Assembly (NCBI GenBank): GCA_964518335.1
Contig: CAZFDT010000011.1
Location: 1-64,000, forward strand
DNA: 64,000 nt
Source of the DNA: CAZFDT01 sp964518335
GTDB lineage: Bacteria; Planctomycetota; Phycisphaerae; Phycisphaerales; Phycisphaeraceae
Reading direction: 5' to 3'
Positions 38,067-47,404 of the stretch are shown in pieces. How positions within the stretch are numbered: the stretch's first letter is position 1; the number at the start of each line of letters is the position of its first letter. Under the pieces are notes generated by a model that was not told where the DNA came from, did not search any database, and saw only the letters and a list, made by a program, of their open reading frames with translations. Position numbers and translations under genes: made by a program.

Positions 38067-40940
38067 TCACGGGCTGACGATCGCCTCGAGCGGTTCGCGC
38101 GACAGTTCGACGTTGCTCATCACGACGACGACGGGATTCGTCAGGTACTTCTGTGCCGCGGCGAGGACCGTGGCGCTGTCGAGGGTGGCCAGGTGTTCGA
38201 GCATGCGTTGGGTGTCATCCAGCGGCAGGCCGTAGAGCACGTCGAGGGCGTAGCTGGTGGCGCGGTCGCCATTGGTCTGCTTACCCAGGGCCTCATCGAC
38301 GCGGACGCTGGCCTTGGCGCGGGCCAGTTCCTCGTCACTGGCCGCAGTGCTCCGCACGTCCTCGACGACCGCCATGACGCGCGAAAGCGCCTCTGGAACG
38401 GTGGCGGGCTGCGTGTTGAAGACGATGTTGAAGCTGCCGGGGACAATGCCTGCCATGTTGTAGGCCCCGACGGCATAGACCAGGCCGGGCCCGTCGCCGC
38501 GCAACGCGCCTTCGAGCTTGCCGGAGGGAAAATCCGAGAGCAGCCGCGCCAGCACCTGCATGGTGGCGAAGTCGTCGCTCTGGCGGGTGATGCCGGGGCC
38601 AAAGCCGATCTGCACGGCGGCCATGGGCTTGGCGGTCGGCTCGATGAGCAGCTTGGGCTCGGGCGGCGCAGGCTGTGCTGCAGTGAAATCCACCGGCGCG
38701 GCGGCGGGCATCGCGGCGAACGCGGATTCGACATGCGCCCTGACCTGGGCCGGGTCCACGTCGCCGAAGACCGCCAGCACGGAGTCGGCCGCACCCAATC
38801 GTGACGTGTGGAACGCGCGCAGGTCGTCCACCGTCAGCGACTCGACGACGTCCCGGCGACCCAGCGCGGTCTGCGACCACACGTGCCCCTCGTAGTACGC
38901 CGCTCGCCATTTCTGGCCGAGTTCGCCGCCCCACCGGTCACTCTGCCGCTCGATCGCCGCCACCAGGCGCGGCCGCAGCTTGTCCCATTCCTCCTGCGGG
39001 AACGCCGGATTGAGCACGACATCCGCCATCAGTGCCAGAACCGTGGGATAGTCGTCTTTGAGCGCCACGGCCTGGGCATAGACGCTGTTGTTGCCGGTCT
39101 GCGTGGTCAACCCCGCGCCGAGGTCCTCGATGGCGCGGCTGATCTGATCGGCGCTGCGCGTGGCGGTGCCCTTCATCATCATGGCCGTTGTCGCCGCAGC
39201 GACGCCCTCGCGCCCAGGCGCGTCAGCCAGCAGGCCGCCGATCTGAAACCACTGCATCGCCACCGCCGGCACCACCGTCGAGCGGCCGACGATCAGTCTC
39301 AGACCGTTGCTCATCACATGCATCTCGACAGGATCGACCGTCATCGCCCGGGCCTCGCCGGCGCGATCCAGACTCTTGCCAAGTCGGTCCACCAACTCGC
39401 GGTTGTCCAACTCCACTTGGCGCCAGCCGCTGATGTCCAGGTCCTCGGGCTCGACGGGGCGAACCAGGTCGCTGGGCTTTTCACCCGGCGGCAGGGGCAT
39501 CAGCGTCACCCGGATCATCGCGTCGTCGCGCAGATACCTGCGAGCGGCGGCTTGCACCTGGGCGGCAGTGATCTCCTGGATGGCATGGGCATACTTGGCG
39601 AGGTAATCAGGATCGCCCGTCCCGATCACGTCTCGCGCCAGTCTCGAGGCGATACCCTCTGCCGACTGGCTGGCGTAGATCACCCGTGCCAGCGTCTGCC
39701 GCTTGGCTCGGGCAAGCTCTTCGTCGGTGACGGCGCGGTCTTTCACAAAGGTCAACTGCGTCAGGATGGCGTGGGCGAGGGCATCCAGGTCGGCCTGCGC
39801 GTTGGCGGCCTCGGCGTCGATGCCGAAAAAGCCTTCGCCCCACGTGAAGCTCTGGTTGTAGGCGTCGATGGTGTTGACCAGCCGCTGCTCATCGCGGATG
39901 GTCTTGGTCAGGCGCGAGGACTCGCCGTCGCCGAGGATGCCGCCGAGCAGGTCCAGGGCGTAGTCGCCTTCGCCGGCGAGGATGGTGCCCGGCCACGCCA
40001 GTCGCAACCGCGGGCGACGGATGTCGGCCTGCCCGGTCGCCGTCACCGGGCCGGCCCCATCTCGATCGGCGGGCAACGCCACCTTCGGAAGCTCGCCCGG
40101 CTTGGCGTCAGCAAAGTTCACCGCCACCTGCTGCACCACCTTCCGGGGGTCGATGTCGCCGGCCACCACAAACACCATGTTGTTGGGCACGTACATCCGC
40201 TTGAAGAAGGCGTAGATCTCATCGCGGCTGATGGCGTCGAACTCGTCGAGATAGCCGATCGTCGGATGCCGCCCGGGGTGGCCCGGGACGTTCTGATAGC
40301 GGGCCTGCTGGGTGAGGCGCCAGAAGATACGGGCCGGATCGCCGGCGCCGTGCTCGAACTCACGGTGAATCACCTCGCGCTCGCGTTCGTACTCGGCCTG
40401 CGTGATCAGGGCGTGCTGCATCCAGTCACTGAGCAGATCGATGGCCGTGCCCGCTTCTTCGGCGGTGGTGTTGATGTAGTAGTGGACGGCGTCCAACCCC
40501 GTCGCCGCGTTGGTGCGGGCGCCGATGCGCCCGAGAATGGCGTTATTCTGGCTTTCGGTGCGCGTTGCAGTGGACCCACCCGACAGCAGGTGCTCCAGGA
40601 AGTGCGACAACCCCGCGCCCACGTGCTCCTGCTCGTAAATCGAGCCCGTCTTCACCCACACCTGCACCGACGCCACCGGCGCCACCGCCACGCGCTGGGC
40701 GATCACGATCATGCGGTTGGGCAGCTCGGCGATCAGCCGATCGTCGCGCTGCTGCAAGAGACGATACGTCGCGTCGCCCTCGACGCCGGCGGCGCGGGCG
40801 GGGGCGACTCCATCGGCCACCCTCGGGGTGTCCACAGCAGTCACGGCGGGCGCTTGCGGCAGCGGCAAGGTCTGTTCCTGGGCGGTTGCGATACTGGTGC
40901 TCAACGCTACAGTCCACGCAAGGCAGGGTCGCAAGGCCAT
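38067..40940 (-). CDS. Secreted M16 zinc metallopeptidase, two tandem domains
   Basis: 957 residues with an N-terminal signal peptide (about 1-20). The first M16 unit carries the inverted zinc motif HFLEH (His113, Glu116, His117) in GLSHFLEHLLSGGS, with the third ligand expected about 75 residues on (REVIHREFEHG). The second unit (about 535-957) lacks HxxEH and has the usual non-catalytic role; it contains GIVPGSFNIVFNTQP. This is the pitrilysin/insulinase layout, likely periplasmic peptide clearance. The start was chosen at MALRPCLAW, which has AGGAG upstream and gives a proper signal peptide. It is divergent from gap. Confidence 0.93.
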   Translation of the reverse strand: MALRPCLAWTVALSTSIATAQEQTLPLPQAPAVTAVDTPRVADGVAPARAAGVEGDATYRLLQQRDDRLIAELPNRMIVIAQRVAVAPVASVQVWVKTGSIYEQEHVGAGLSHFLEHLLSGGSTATRTESQNNAILGRIGARTNAATGLDAVHYYINTTAEEAGTAIDLLSDWMQHALITQAEYEREREVIHREFEHGAGDPARIFWRLTQQARYQNVPGHPGRHPTIGYLDEFDAISRDEIYAFFKRMYVPNNMVFVVAGDIDPRKVVQQVAVNFADAKPGELPKVALPADRDGAGPVTATGQADIRRPRLRLAWPGTILAGEGDYALDLLGGILGDGESSRLTKTIRDEQRLVNTIDAYNQSFTWGEGFFGIDAEAANAQADLDALAHAILTQLTFVKDRAVTDEELARAKRQTLARVIYASQSAEGIASRLARDVIGTGDPDYLAKYAHAIQEITAAQVQAAARRYLRDDAMIRVTLMPLPPGEKPSDLVRPVEPEDLDISGWRQVELDNRELVDRLGKSLDRAGEARAMTVDPVEMHVMSNGLRLIVGRSTVVPAVAMQWFQIGGLLADAPGREGVAAATTAMMMKGTATRSADQISRAIEDLGAGLTTQTGNNSVYAQAVALKDDYPTVLALMADVVLNPAFPQEEWDKLRPRLVAAIERQSDRWGGELGQKWRAAYYEGHVWSQTALGRRDVVESLTVDDLRAFHTSRLGAADSVLAVFGDVDPAQVRAHVESAFAAMPAAAPVDFTAAQPAPPEPKLLIEPTAKPMAAVQIGFGPGITRQSDDFATMQVLARLLSDFPSGKLEGALRGDGPGLVYAVGAYNMAGIVPGSFNIVFNTQPATVPEALSRVMAVVEDVRSTAASDEELARAKASVRVDEALGKQTNGDRATSYALDVLYGLPLDDTQRMLEHLATLDSATVLAAAQKYLTNPVVVVMSNVELSREPLEAIVSP

Positions 40941-41013
40941 CCAATGGCTCCTGGGCAAGGTTCGGTGTCCATTCGCAGCGGGGCATGATAGCAGCCCGTA
41001 CCGGCGACCCCGT

Positions 41014-41043
41014 TTGACAACAGACCAACAATTCCCATGATAG
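41014..41043 (+). promoter_or_regulatory. Candidate promoter of gap
   Basis: A perfect TTGACA (41014-41019), an 18-base spacer and TGATAG (41038-41043), about 110 bases before the GAPDH start. It was called from consensus match; the long leader leaves room for another promoter nearer the gene. Confidence 0.4.
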
Positions 41044-42228
<1,185 letters not shown>

Positions 42229-42261
42229 CCCCCCCCGGAAGTATTTGAGATTGAAGGGAAG

Positions 42262-42286
42262 CCCCGGTTGAAAGGCCGGGGTTTTT
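42262..42286 (+). terminator. Rho-independent terminator of gap
   Basis: CCCCGG, an 8-base loop, CCGGGG, then TTTTT. It is 33 bases past the gap stop. Confidence 0.9.
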
Positions 42287-42304
42287 CTTTGAAGAAGAGC
42301 GCTA

Positions 42305-42400
42305 TCCACAGATTTTCACAGACGGACACAGATTCGGAGTCAAGACAAGTGCAGCACTCTCCTGCCTTGAAATCTGTGCAAACCTGTGAAAATCTGTGGA
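42305..42400. repeat. Palindromic repeat with 10-bp tandem-unit arms
   Basis: 96 bp. The left arm is three decamers with a CACAGA core (TCCACAGATT, TTCACAGACG, GACACAGATT) at 42305-42334. The right arm is three inverted decamers at 42371-42400. The outer 17 bases (TCCACAGATTTTCACAG) pair perfectly. The loop is 36 bases. It lies between the gap terminator and the topA stop. Confidence 0.85.
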
Positions 42401-42414
42401 CACTAATCGTTTCG

Positions 42415-45117
42415 TCACGCCGCGTCGGAGTCGATCGTGGCGGGCTCGATGCCGCCGGCGGGCGTGTCGGCCGACACGACGTTGGGGATGTAAGTCTCAT
42501 CGACGGCGCGGCCGGCGGCGTTGAGAATCGGTTTGACCGGGTTGGCCTTCTCGTGGTTGGCGAGGGCGATCTCGATCTCTTTCTGCTTGGCTTCGTCGAG
42601 GCCGGTGAACCCGGCGCGGCCGCGACATTTGGGAAAGTTCGAGCAGCTCAGCCACGGGCCTCGCTTGCTGCGACGGCAATTCAGCGGCGACCCGCACTTG
42701 GGGCACGCCACGTCCGTCACCAGCGGCGGGGGCTTGGGCGGCACGATCGTGCCCTTCTTCGGGTCGAGCTTCACGACGCCCTTGCACTCGGGGTAGCGCG
42801 TGCAACTGAGGAACGGTCCGAATCGCCCCGTCCGCCGCGTCATCCCGCTGCCGCACTCGGGGCAGACGATGTCGGTGAGTTCGGGCGTCTGCGGCTGGCC
42901 CTCGCTGTCGATCGGCGCGGCGTACTTGCAATCGGGGTAGCGCGAGCAGGACAGGAACTTGCCGCTCTTGCCGAAGCGATACACCGTCGGGGCGCCGCAC
43001 TGGGCGCACTCGAACTCGGCGGGCTCCGTCACCGCCTTGGCGTGCGTCATATTCTCGTGCGCGTGGTCGAGGTTCTCCTTGAACGGGCCGTAGAACGCCC
43101 GCAGCATCGTCACCCAGTCGTGGTGCTCCTCCTCGACCTTGTCCAGCTCGGTCTCCATGTCGCGCGTGTAGCCGACGTCCATGATGGTGGGGAACGCATC
43201 GACGAGCATGTCGGTGACGACCTTGCCCAGGTCGGTGGCGCGGAGCCGGCGGTCGCGCATCGACACCTGTTCGACGTACTTGCGGTCCTGGATGGTGGAG
43301 ATAATCGCGGCGTAGGTCGAGGGTCGGCCGATGCCTTCCTCTTCGAGCTTCTTCTGCAGCGACGCCTCGGTGTAGCGCGGCGGCGGCGGCGTGAACGACT
43401 GCTGTGGATCGAGCGAGAACGGGGCGACCGCATCGTCCTTCTTGAGCGTGGCGGGGATCACCAGCTCCTCGCCCTGCGGGACGCCCGCGGCTTTATAGAA
43501 CCCGTCGAACACCAGCGTGCGGCCCGTCGCGCGGAACCTCGCATGCGAATGCGGGGCTGCGCCCGATGAACCACTCAGCCCCGCATTCGCATGCGGGGCT
43601 ACGTCCGCCTCGATCAATACCGTGGTGCTATCCCATTCCGCCGCGACCATCTGGCAGGCGAGGAACCGCTCCCAGATAAGCTGATACAGCTTGAACTGCT
43701 CGTCGGTGAGGTGGCCGCGCAGGCGTTTGGGCGTCAGTCGCACGTCGGTCGGGCGGATGGCCTCGTGGGCTTCCTGGGCGGCCTTGTTGCTCGATGCGTA
43801 GAAATTGGGCTTTTCAGGAAGGTAGCGATCCCCCCACTCCTGGGCGATGTAGTCGCGGGCCATGCTCAGCGCCTCGCCCGACAGGTGGGTCGAGTCGGTT
43901 CGCATGTAGGTGATGAGGCCGGTCTGGCCCTCCTGGCCGTGGATGTCGATGCCTTCGTAGAGTTGCTGCGCGATGCGCATGGTCCGCTGCAGCGGGAAGC
44001 CCAGCCGCGTCGAGGCGACCTGCTGGAGCGTGCTGGTGATGAACGGCGCCGAGGGGCGCGAGGTCGTGCGCTTCGTCTCGATCGAGGCGATGCGGTACGG
44101 CGGGGCCGCGTCGAGCGCCACGTGACCCTTGTAGGTCGCGAGAAACTTGGCGTTGCCCTTGCCTTTGGGGTCCTGCCATTCCTTGACGTCATCGACAACG
44201 AAACCCAGGCTCCGGGCGATGGCGATCGCATCGTCGCGATTGCCGGGGCGGAACGCCTCGCCGCCGAGTTCGACCAGTTCCGCCTTGAGCGCCTGACGCT
44301 GGCTAAGCCACGCGATGGTGTCCTTCACCGTCGGCGGCTTGCCCTGCTCGTCCGGCACGTAGAAGCGCGACCACTCCGCCGACAGCGCTTGTGCATTCCC
44401 AGGCTGGCAGGCAAAGTAGCCCGTGATCTTCCAGAACTCTTCGGGGATGAACGCCTCGATGTCGCGCTCGCGTTCGACGACCAGTCGCGTCGCCACGCTC
44501 TGCACTCGCCCGGCGCTGAGCCCCCCCGCCACTTTCTTCCACAGCAGCGGCGACACCTGATAGCCCACGATGCGGTCGAGAATCCGCCGGGCCTGCTGCG
44601 CATCGACCTTGGCTGTGTCGATCTTCCGGGGGTGCGAAAAGGCGTTCTGAATCTCGCCCTTGGTGATCGCGTTGAACACCACACGCTTGGCCTGAGCAAT
44701 CGGCACGCCCAGCGCCTCGGCCAGATGCCACGCAATCGCCTCGCCCTCGCGGTCCAGGTCGGTCGCGAACCACACGTCGGCAGCGGACTTCGCCACACGC
44801 TTGAGGTCGGCCACCGTCTTGCGCTTGTCCGGCAGCACCTCGTACGTCGGCTCAAAGCCCTTCTCAATGGCCACCCCAGGCACGTCCTGGCCCTTCACCC
44901 GCTTGGGAAGATCGCGTACGTGACCCACACTGGCCATCACCACATAGTCCGGCCCCAGGTACTTGTTGATCGTCTTGGCCTTCGTCGGCGACTCGACAAT
45001 CACCAGATGCTTGCCTTCAACGTTGCGGGGAGCACCGCCAAATGATCGGCCGCCCTTGCTGCTTCGCGCGGTGCCTGACCGGGTTCGGGACGATTTGGAG
45101 GTGGTTCGTTTGGCCAT
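42415..45117 (-). CDS. topA: DNA topoisomerase I, with an in-frame repeat
   Basis: A 900-residue type IA topoisomerase that relaxes negative supercoils. A basic N-terminal extension (1-33) precedes the TOPRIM domain (HLVIVESPTKAKTI and FATDLDREGEAIAWH); the catalytic Tyr is in LITYMRTDST. Three C-terminal four-cysteine zinc ribbons follow (CAQCG, CPECG, CPKCG), and then a helical tail. About 20-25 residues near 505-530 (around APHANAGLSG and SGAAPHSHAR) are encoded by a palindromic repeat (43541-43594) placed just before the conserved RFRATGRTLVFDGF. The start ATG has AAGGG upstream; TTGACA at 45213-45218 (minus strand) may be its -35. Confidence 0.96.
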   Translation of the reverse strand: MAKRTTSKSSRTRSGTARSSKGGRSFGGAPRNVEGKHLVIVESPTKAKTINKYLGPDYVVMASVGHVRDLPKRVKGQDVPGVAIEKGFEPTYEVLPDKRKTVADLKRVAKSAADVWFATDLDREGEAIAWHLAEALGVPIAQAKRVVFNAITKGEIQNAFSHPRKIDTAKVDAQQARRILDRIVGYQVSPLLWKKVAGGLSAGRVQSVATRLVVERERDIEAFIPEEFWKITGYFACQPGNAQALSAEWSRFYVPDEQGKPPTVKDTIAWLSQRQALKAELVELGGEAFRPGNRDDAIAIARSLGFVVDDVKEWQDPKGKGNAKFLATYKGHVALDAAPPYRIASIETKRTTSRPSAPFITSTLQQVASTRLGFPLQRTMRIAQQLYEGIDIHGQEGQTGLITYMRTDSTHLSGEALSMARDYIAQEWGDRYLPEKPNFYASSNKAAQEAHEAIRPTDVRLTPKRLRGHLTDEQFKLYQLIWERFLACQMVAAEWDSTTVLIEADVAPHANAGLSGSSGAAPHSHARFRATGRTLVFDGFYKAAGVPQGEELVIPATLKKDDAVAPFSLDPQQSFTPPPPRYTEASLQKKLEEEGIGRPSTYAAIISTIQDRKYVEQVSMRDRRLRATDLGKVVTDMLVDAFPTIMDVGYTRDMETELDKVEEEHHDWVTMLRAFYGPFKENLDHAHENMTHAKAVTEPAEFECAQCGAPTVYRFGKSGKFLSCSRYPDCKYAAPIDSEGQPQTPELTDIVCPECGSGMTRRTGRFGPFLSCTRYPECKGVVKLDPKKGTIVPPKPPPLVTDVACPKCGSPLNCRRSKRGPWLSCSNFPKCRGRAGFTGLDEAKQKEIEIALANHEKANPVKPILNAAGRAVDETYIPNVVSADTPAGGIEPATIDSDAA
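43541..43594. repeat. Palindromic repeat inserted in frame in topA
   Basis: The 19-base arm GCATGCGAATGCGGGGCTG (43541-43559) is perfectly repeated in inverse at 43576-43594, with a 16-base loop. The right arm is followed by GGGGCT again, so the element may extend to about 43604. It codes for an A-, H-, S- and G-rich peptide and keeps the frame open. Confidence 0.85.
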
Positions 45118-45331
45118 CAAAACCCTTGCTTACGCTAGGACTGCCAATCATGTTCGGCACCCTTTCCATCGGCGGATCGGGGGCGAACCACTTGAACGTC
45201 CAATGGCCTCCGTGTCAAATGGAATCTCTAACTATCTGTATTAAATGGCCTTACGCGACAGCGTCTGGATGCGGCGGCGACCCCTTTTATCCTGCCTGAC
45301 CGGGTGGCGCATTATTCAGCACCCCGCCCGC

Positions 45332-46426
45332 TTACTGAACCATCAGGCTGACGACTTCCCACAGGCCGGGATAGAGCGTCACCAGCCCTGACGGATGGAC
45401 ACGCAAATCAGCCGTGAAGGACACTGCCGCGGCGGTAAAGCGGAATGTGTCGTCTGTCAGCCGCTGGTAAGTTTGCTCCAGCGGGGCCAGGTCGAGCTCA
45501 GGGAACCGCAGCCAGGCCACTCGGGTGCGGCCGACGTCGCCTACATCCAGCCCAAGCCGGCGCAATGGCAGGGTGTTGGTCGCCGGCGTGAACGCCAGGT
45601 CGATGTCGTGGCAACCGTCGAGCTGCGGCGCCGAGCGGCCATTGAGCGTCCACCGGCGTTGTTCGTCAGCGGCGAGGTCCAGTGCGACCGCCCTCGATAC
45701 AACGTACCCCTTCACCGCTGCCCGCTCCGTGCGCCATGCCGCGTTGCAGTGAACCATATACTCGAGCCGGCACGGCCTGCCATCGTCCACAAACACCGCC
45801 ACGCCCGACATGTCCCAACCACCATGCGCCGACACGAGCCGTGCCACGTCCGTCCCGATGCCATCGCACCGTCGCCACAACGCCGTCCCCGTGGCGCCGA
45901 GGCTCGGTTGCCACCCGGTCACGTTCGATCGCGGTGGCGGGTGCGTTTGTGAATCTGCTTCCGCCAAGCCGAATTCCCGCATCCAGTAGTCCGCATCCGT
46001 CGGCAACGGCGCATCGCCACGAATCGGCCGACTCAACAGCCCAGCCATTCTCGCCAGCTCGCCGATGAATGACTCGCACGACATCGCCCGCGCCCGCCGC
46101 CGCGTCGCCGCCTTCTGTATCTGACGATCGTTGCTGACCACCACCAGTTGCCGCGGCGACGTGTCCGCCTCAATCATGTTGACGATCACCTCGTCGGCCG
46201 TCACCCCTGGCCCGGCATAGACCAACTCCACGTCGCTGACACTCAAGGTCGTTGGCGCATGCGGCTTCTCCACTCCGTCACAGACAATCCGCACCGCACC
46301 CCATCCCCGCCCACGGCGCCGGGACTGGCCTGCCGCCAACAACGCAATCAACCCCCGCTCATCCAGCCCCGCCAGGGGCTGCGGCATCGTCGTGTGCAGC
46401 AGGTTGTAGCAGTCGAGAATCAGCAC
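45332..46426 (-). CDS. NYN-domain (YacP-like) RNase protein with extra C-terminal domain
   Basis: 364 residues. The N-terminal domain (1-130) is a PIN-fold NYN nuclease: LILDCYNLL, then IVCDGVEKP, VELVYAGPGVTADEVIVNMIEAD and VVVSNDRQIQ, which carry the acidic metal-binding residues. YacP relatives act on mRNA or rRNA. The C-terminal 200 residues are unrecognised (LALDLAADEQRRWTLNG and LDLAPLEQTYQRL are landmarks). The start was placed at a GTG, because TACACT lies 6 bases before it and the domain begins right there; upstream ATGs at 46468 and GTG-type 46531 add a basic leader. Confidence 0.75.
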   Translation of the reverse strand: MLILDCYNLLHTTMPQPLAGLDERGLIALLAAGQSRRRGRGWGAVRIVCDGVEKPHAPTTLSVSDVELVYAGPGVTADEVIVNMIEADTSPRQLVVVSNDRQIQKAATRRRARAMSCESFIGELARMAGLLSRPIRGDAPLPTDADYWMREFGLAEADSQTHPPPRSNVTGWQPSLGATGTALWRRCDGIGTDVARLVSAHGGWDMSGVAVFVDDGRPCRLEYMVHCNAAWRTERAAVKGYVVSRAVALDLAADEQRRWTLNGRSAPQLDGCHDIDLAFTPATNTLPLRRLGLDVGDVGRTRVAWLRFPELDLAPLEQTYQRLTDDTFRFTAAAVSFTADLRVHPSGLVTLYPGLWEVVSLMVQ

Positions 46427-46559
46427 CGCCCCAGTGTACGCCACCCACCGGGCCGGCCGCCCCGCCATCCGCCGCGTCGCGGTGGCGAACACACCGCGAC
46501 GCTTGCGACGACCGCGTCTGGCACGCGGCAAGCGGATGCTCTAAAATACCTGACTCGCC

Positions 46560-46631
46560 GCCACCTTAGCTCAGCGGTAGAGCAGTGCTTTCGTAAAGCA
46601 CAGGTCTGGGGTTCGAATCCCCAAGGTGGCT
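46560..46631 (+). tRNA. tRNA-Thr (anticodon CGT)
   Basis: A full cloverleaf is readable: acceptor GCCACCT/AGGTGGC, D-arm GCTC/GAGC, anticodon stem GTGCT/AGCAC around TTCGTAA (anticodon CGT), and T-arm TGGGG/CCCCA around TTCGAAT. CCA is not encoded. TAAAAT at 46542-46547 is a likely -10. It forms a tandem with the next tRNA, 49 bases apart. Confidence 0.97.
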
Positions 46632-46680
46632 TGTTATCGTGGGATGCTCAGATGTCCCGTGAGACCTTCACGTCGCCCCC

Positions 46681-46753
46681 GCCACGTTAGCTCAGTTGGT
46701 AGAGCAGCGGTTTTGTAAACCGCAGGTCGCCGGTTCGAGTCCGGCACGTGGCT
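46681..46753 (+). tRNA. tRNA-Thr (anticodon TGT)
   Basis: Cloverleaf with acceptor GCCACGT/ACGTGGC, anticodon stem GCGGT/ACCGC around TTTGTAA (anticodon TGT), and T-arm GCCGG/CCGGC around TTCGAGT. CCA is not encoded. Together with the CGT tRNA it reads ACG and ACA codons (and others by wobble). Confidence 0.97.
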
Positions 46754-47164
46754 GTTGAATGCTGTCGCAGGTGCAGGCGGTTGACGAGACAATCTTGGAA
46801 ATAATCATTAAAAAGTCGGCGTGGCTCTTGCGTTTTAGGATAAATGGGTAAAATTACCTCATTGCCGGGCGGCTTGTTGTGACGCATTTCGAAGCCGCAC
46901 GGACGAACCGCTCGGACTCGGCGTAGGAAGCGGAAGCGCCGACACCGACGGGTGGGCGACGGAGTGGTGAAGTTCATCGCGCGGTTGGACGCTTCGGCGT
47001 GGCGGCTATCGTTGCGGCAGCAGTTGTGACCGCGTGTTGAGATGGTGTCGAACGAACACCAGCGCCAAGCGACGGACGCTGACGCAGGTCACAGGCGATC
47101 AGGTTGGCACCCGCAGCGTCGGGGCAGTTGGACGAATTCACATCCCGCACGAGGAGACGTGGCA
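46754..47164. other. 411-base stretch without a recognised gene
   Basis: It begins with an AT-rich patch (about 46790-46860) containing TAAAAT, then turns GC-rich with short CGGACG/GCG words. Open frames here are antisense to the tRNA genes or short and without homology. It probably holds the 3' ends of the tRNA transcript and the leader of the small gene at 47165. Confidence 0.6.
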
Positions 47165-47404
47165 ATGCAGACTGCACCATTCTCGCAACTCAAGTATCGG
47201 TGGAGTGGCAAAGAGGGCGTGGGGTATGTCGAACTCAAAGGGGCCGGAGCCCAGCACAAGCAGGGGCTGCTGGTACTCGACGATCCGGACAACACGCCCA
47301 TGCCGTGGCTCGAGGCCCGCATGGAAGGCATCGAGATTCTCGAGATTGATGCGGCGGCGCGCGAGCTGCTGCACCATGCCGGGTACCGCCTCCAGGGGCT
47401 ATGA
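47165..47404 (+). CDS. Small hypothetical protein
   Basis: 79 residues (MQTAPFSQLKYRWSGKEGVG to YRLQGL), mixed beta and helix, no signal or membrane part. No family recognised. The start is supported by GAGGAG 9 bases upstream. It converges on the ABC1 kinase gene and overlaps it by 6 bases. Confidence 0.6.
   Translation: MQTAPFSQLKYRWSGKEGVGYVELKGAGAQHKQGLLVLDDPDNTPMPWLEARMEGIEILEIDAAARELLHHAGYRLQGL

Noticed and set aside
45190..45218. A second topA promoter with perfect TTGACA
   Set aside because: The -10 at proper spacing (TCAAGT) matches only three of six bases, so it is mentioned only in the gene entry.
46687..46977. A 96-residue minus-strand frame containing TRTGDLRFTKPLLYQLS
   Set aside because: This peptide is the well-known false translation of the complement of a tRNA gene; it overlaps the tRNA-Thr (TGT) gene.
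46974..47180. A 68-residue minus-strand frame in the gap after the tRNA genes
   Set aside because: No ribosome binding site, no homology pattern, and it runs against the better-supported gene at 47165.
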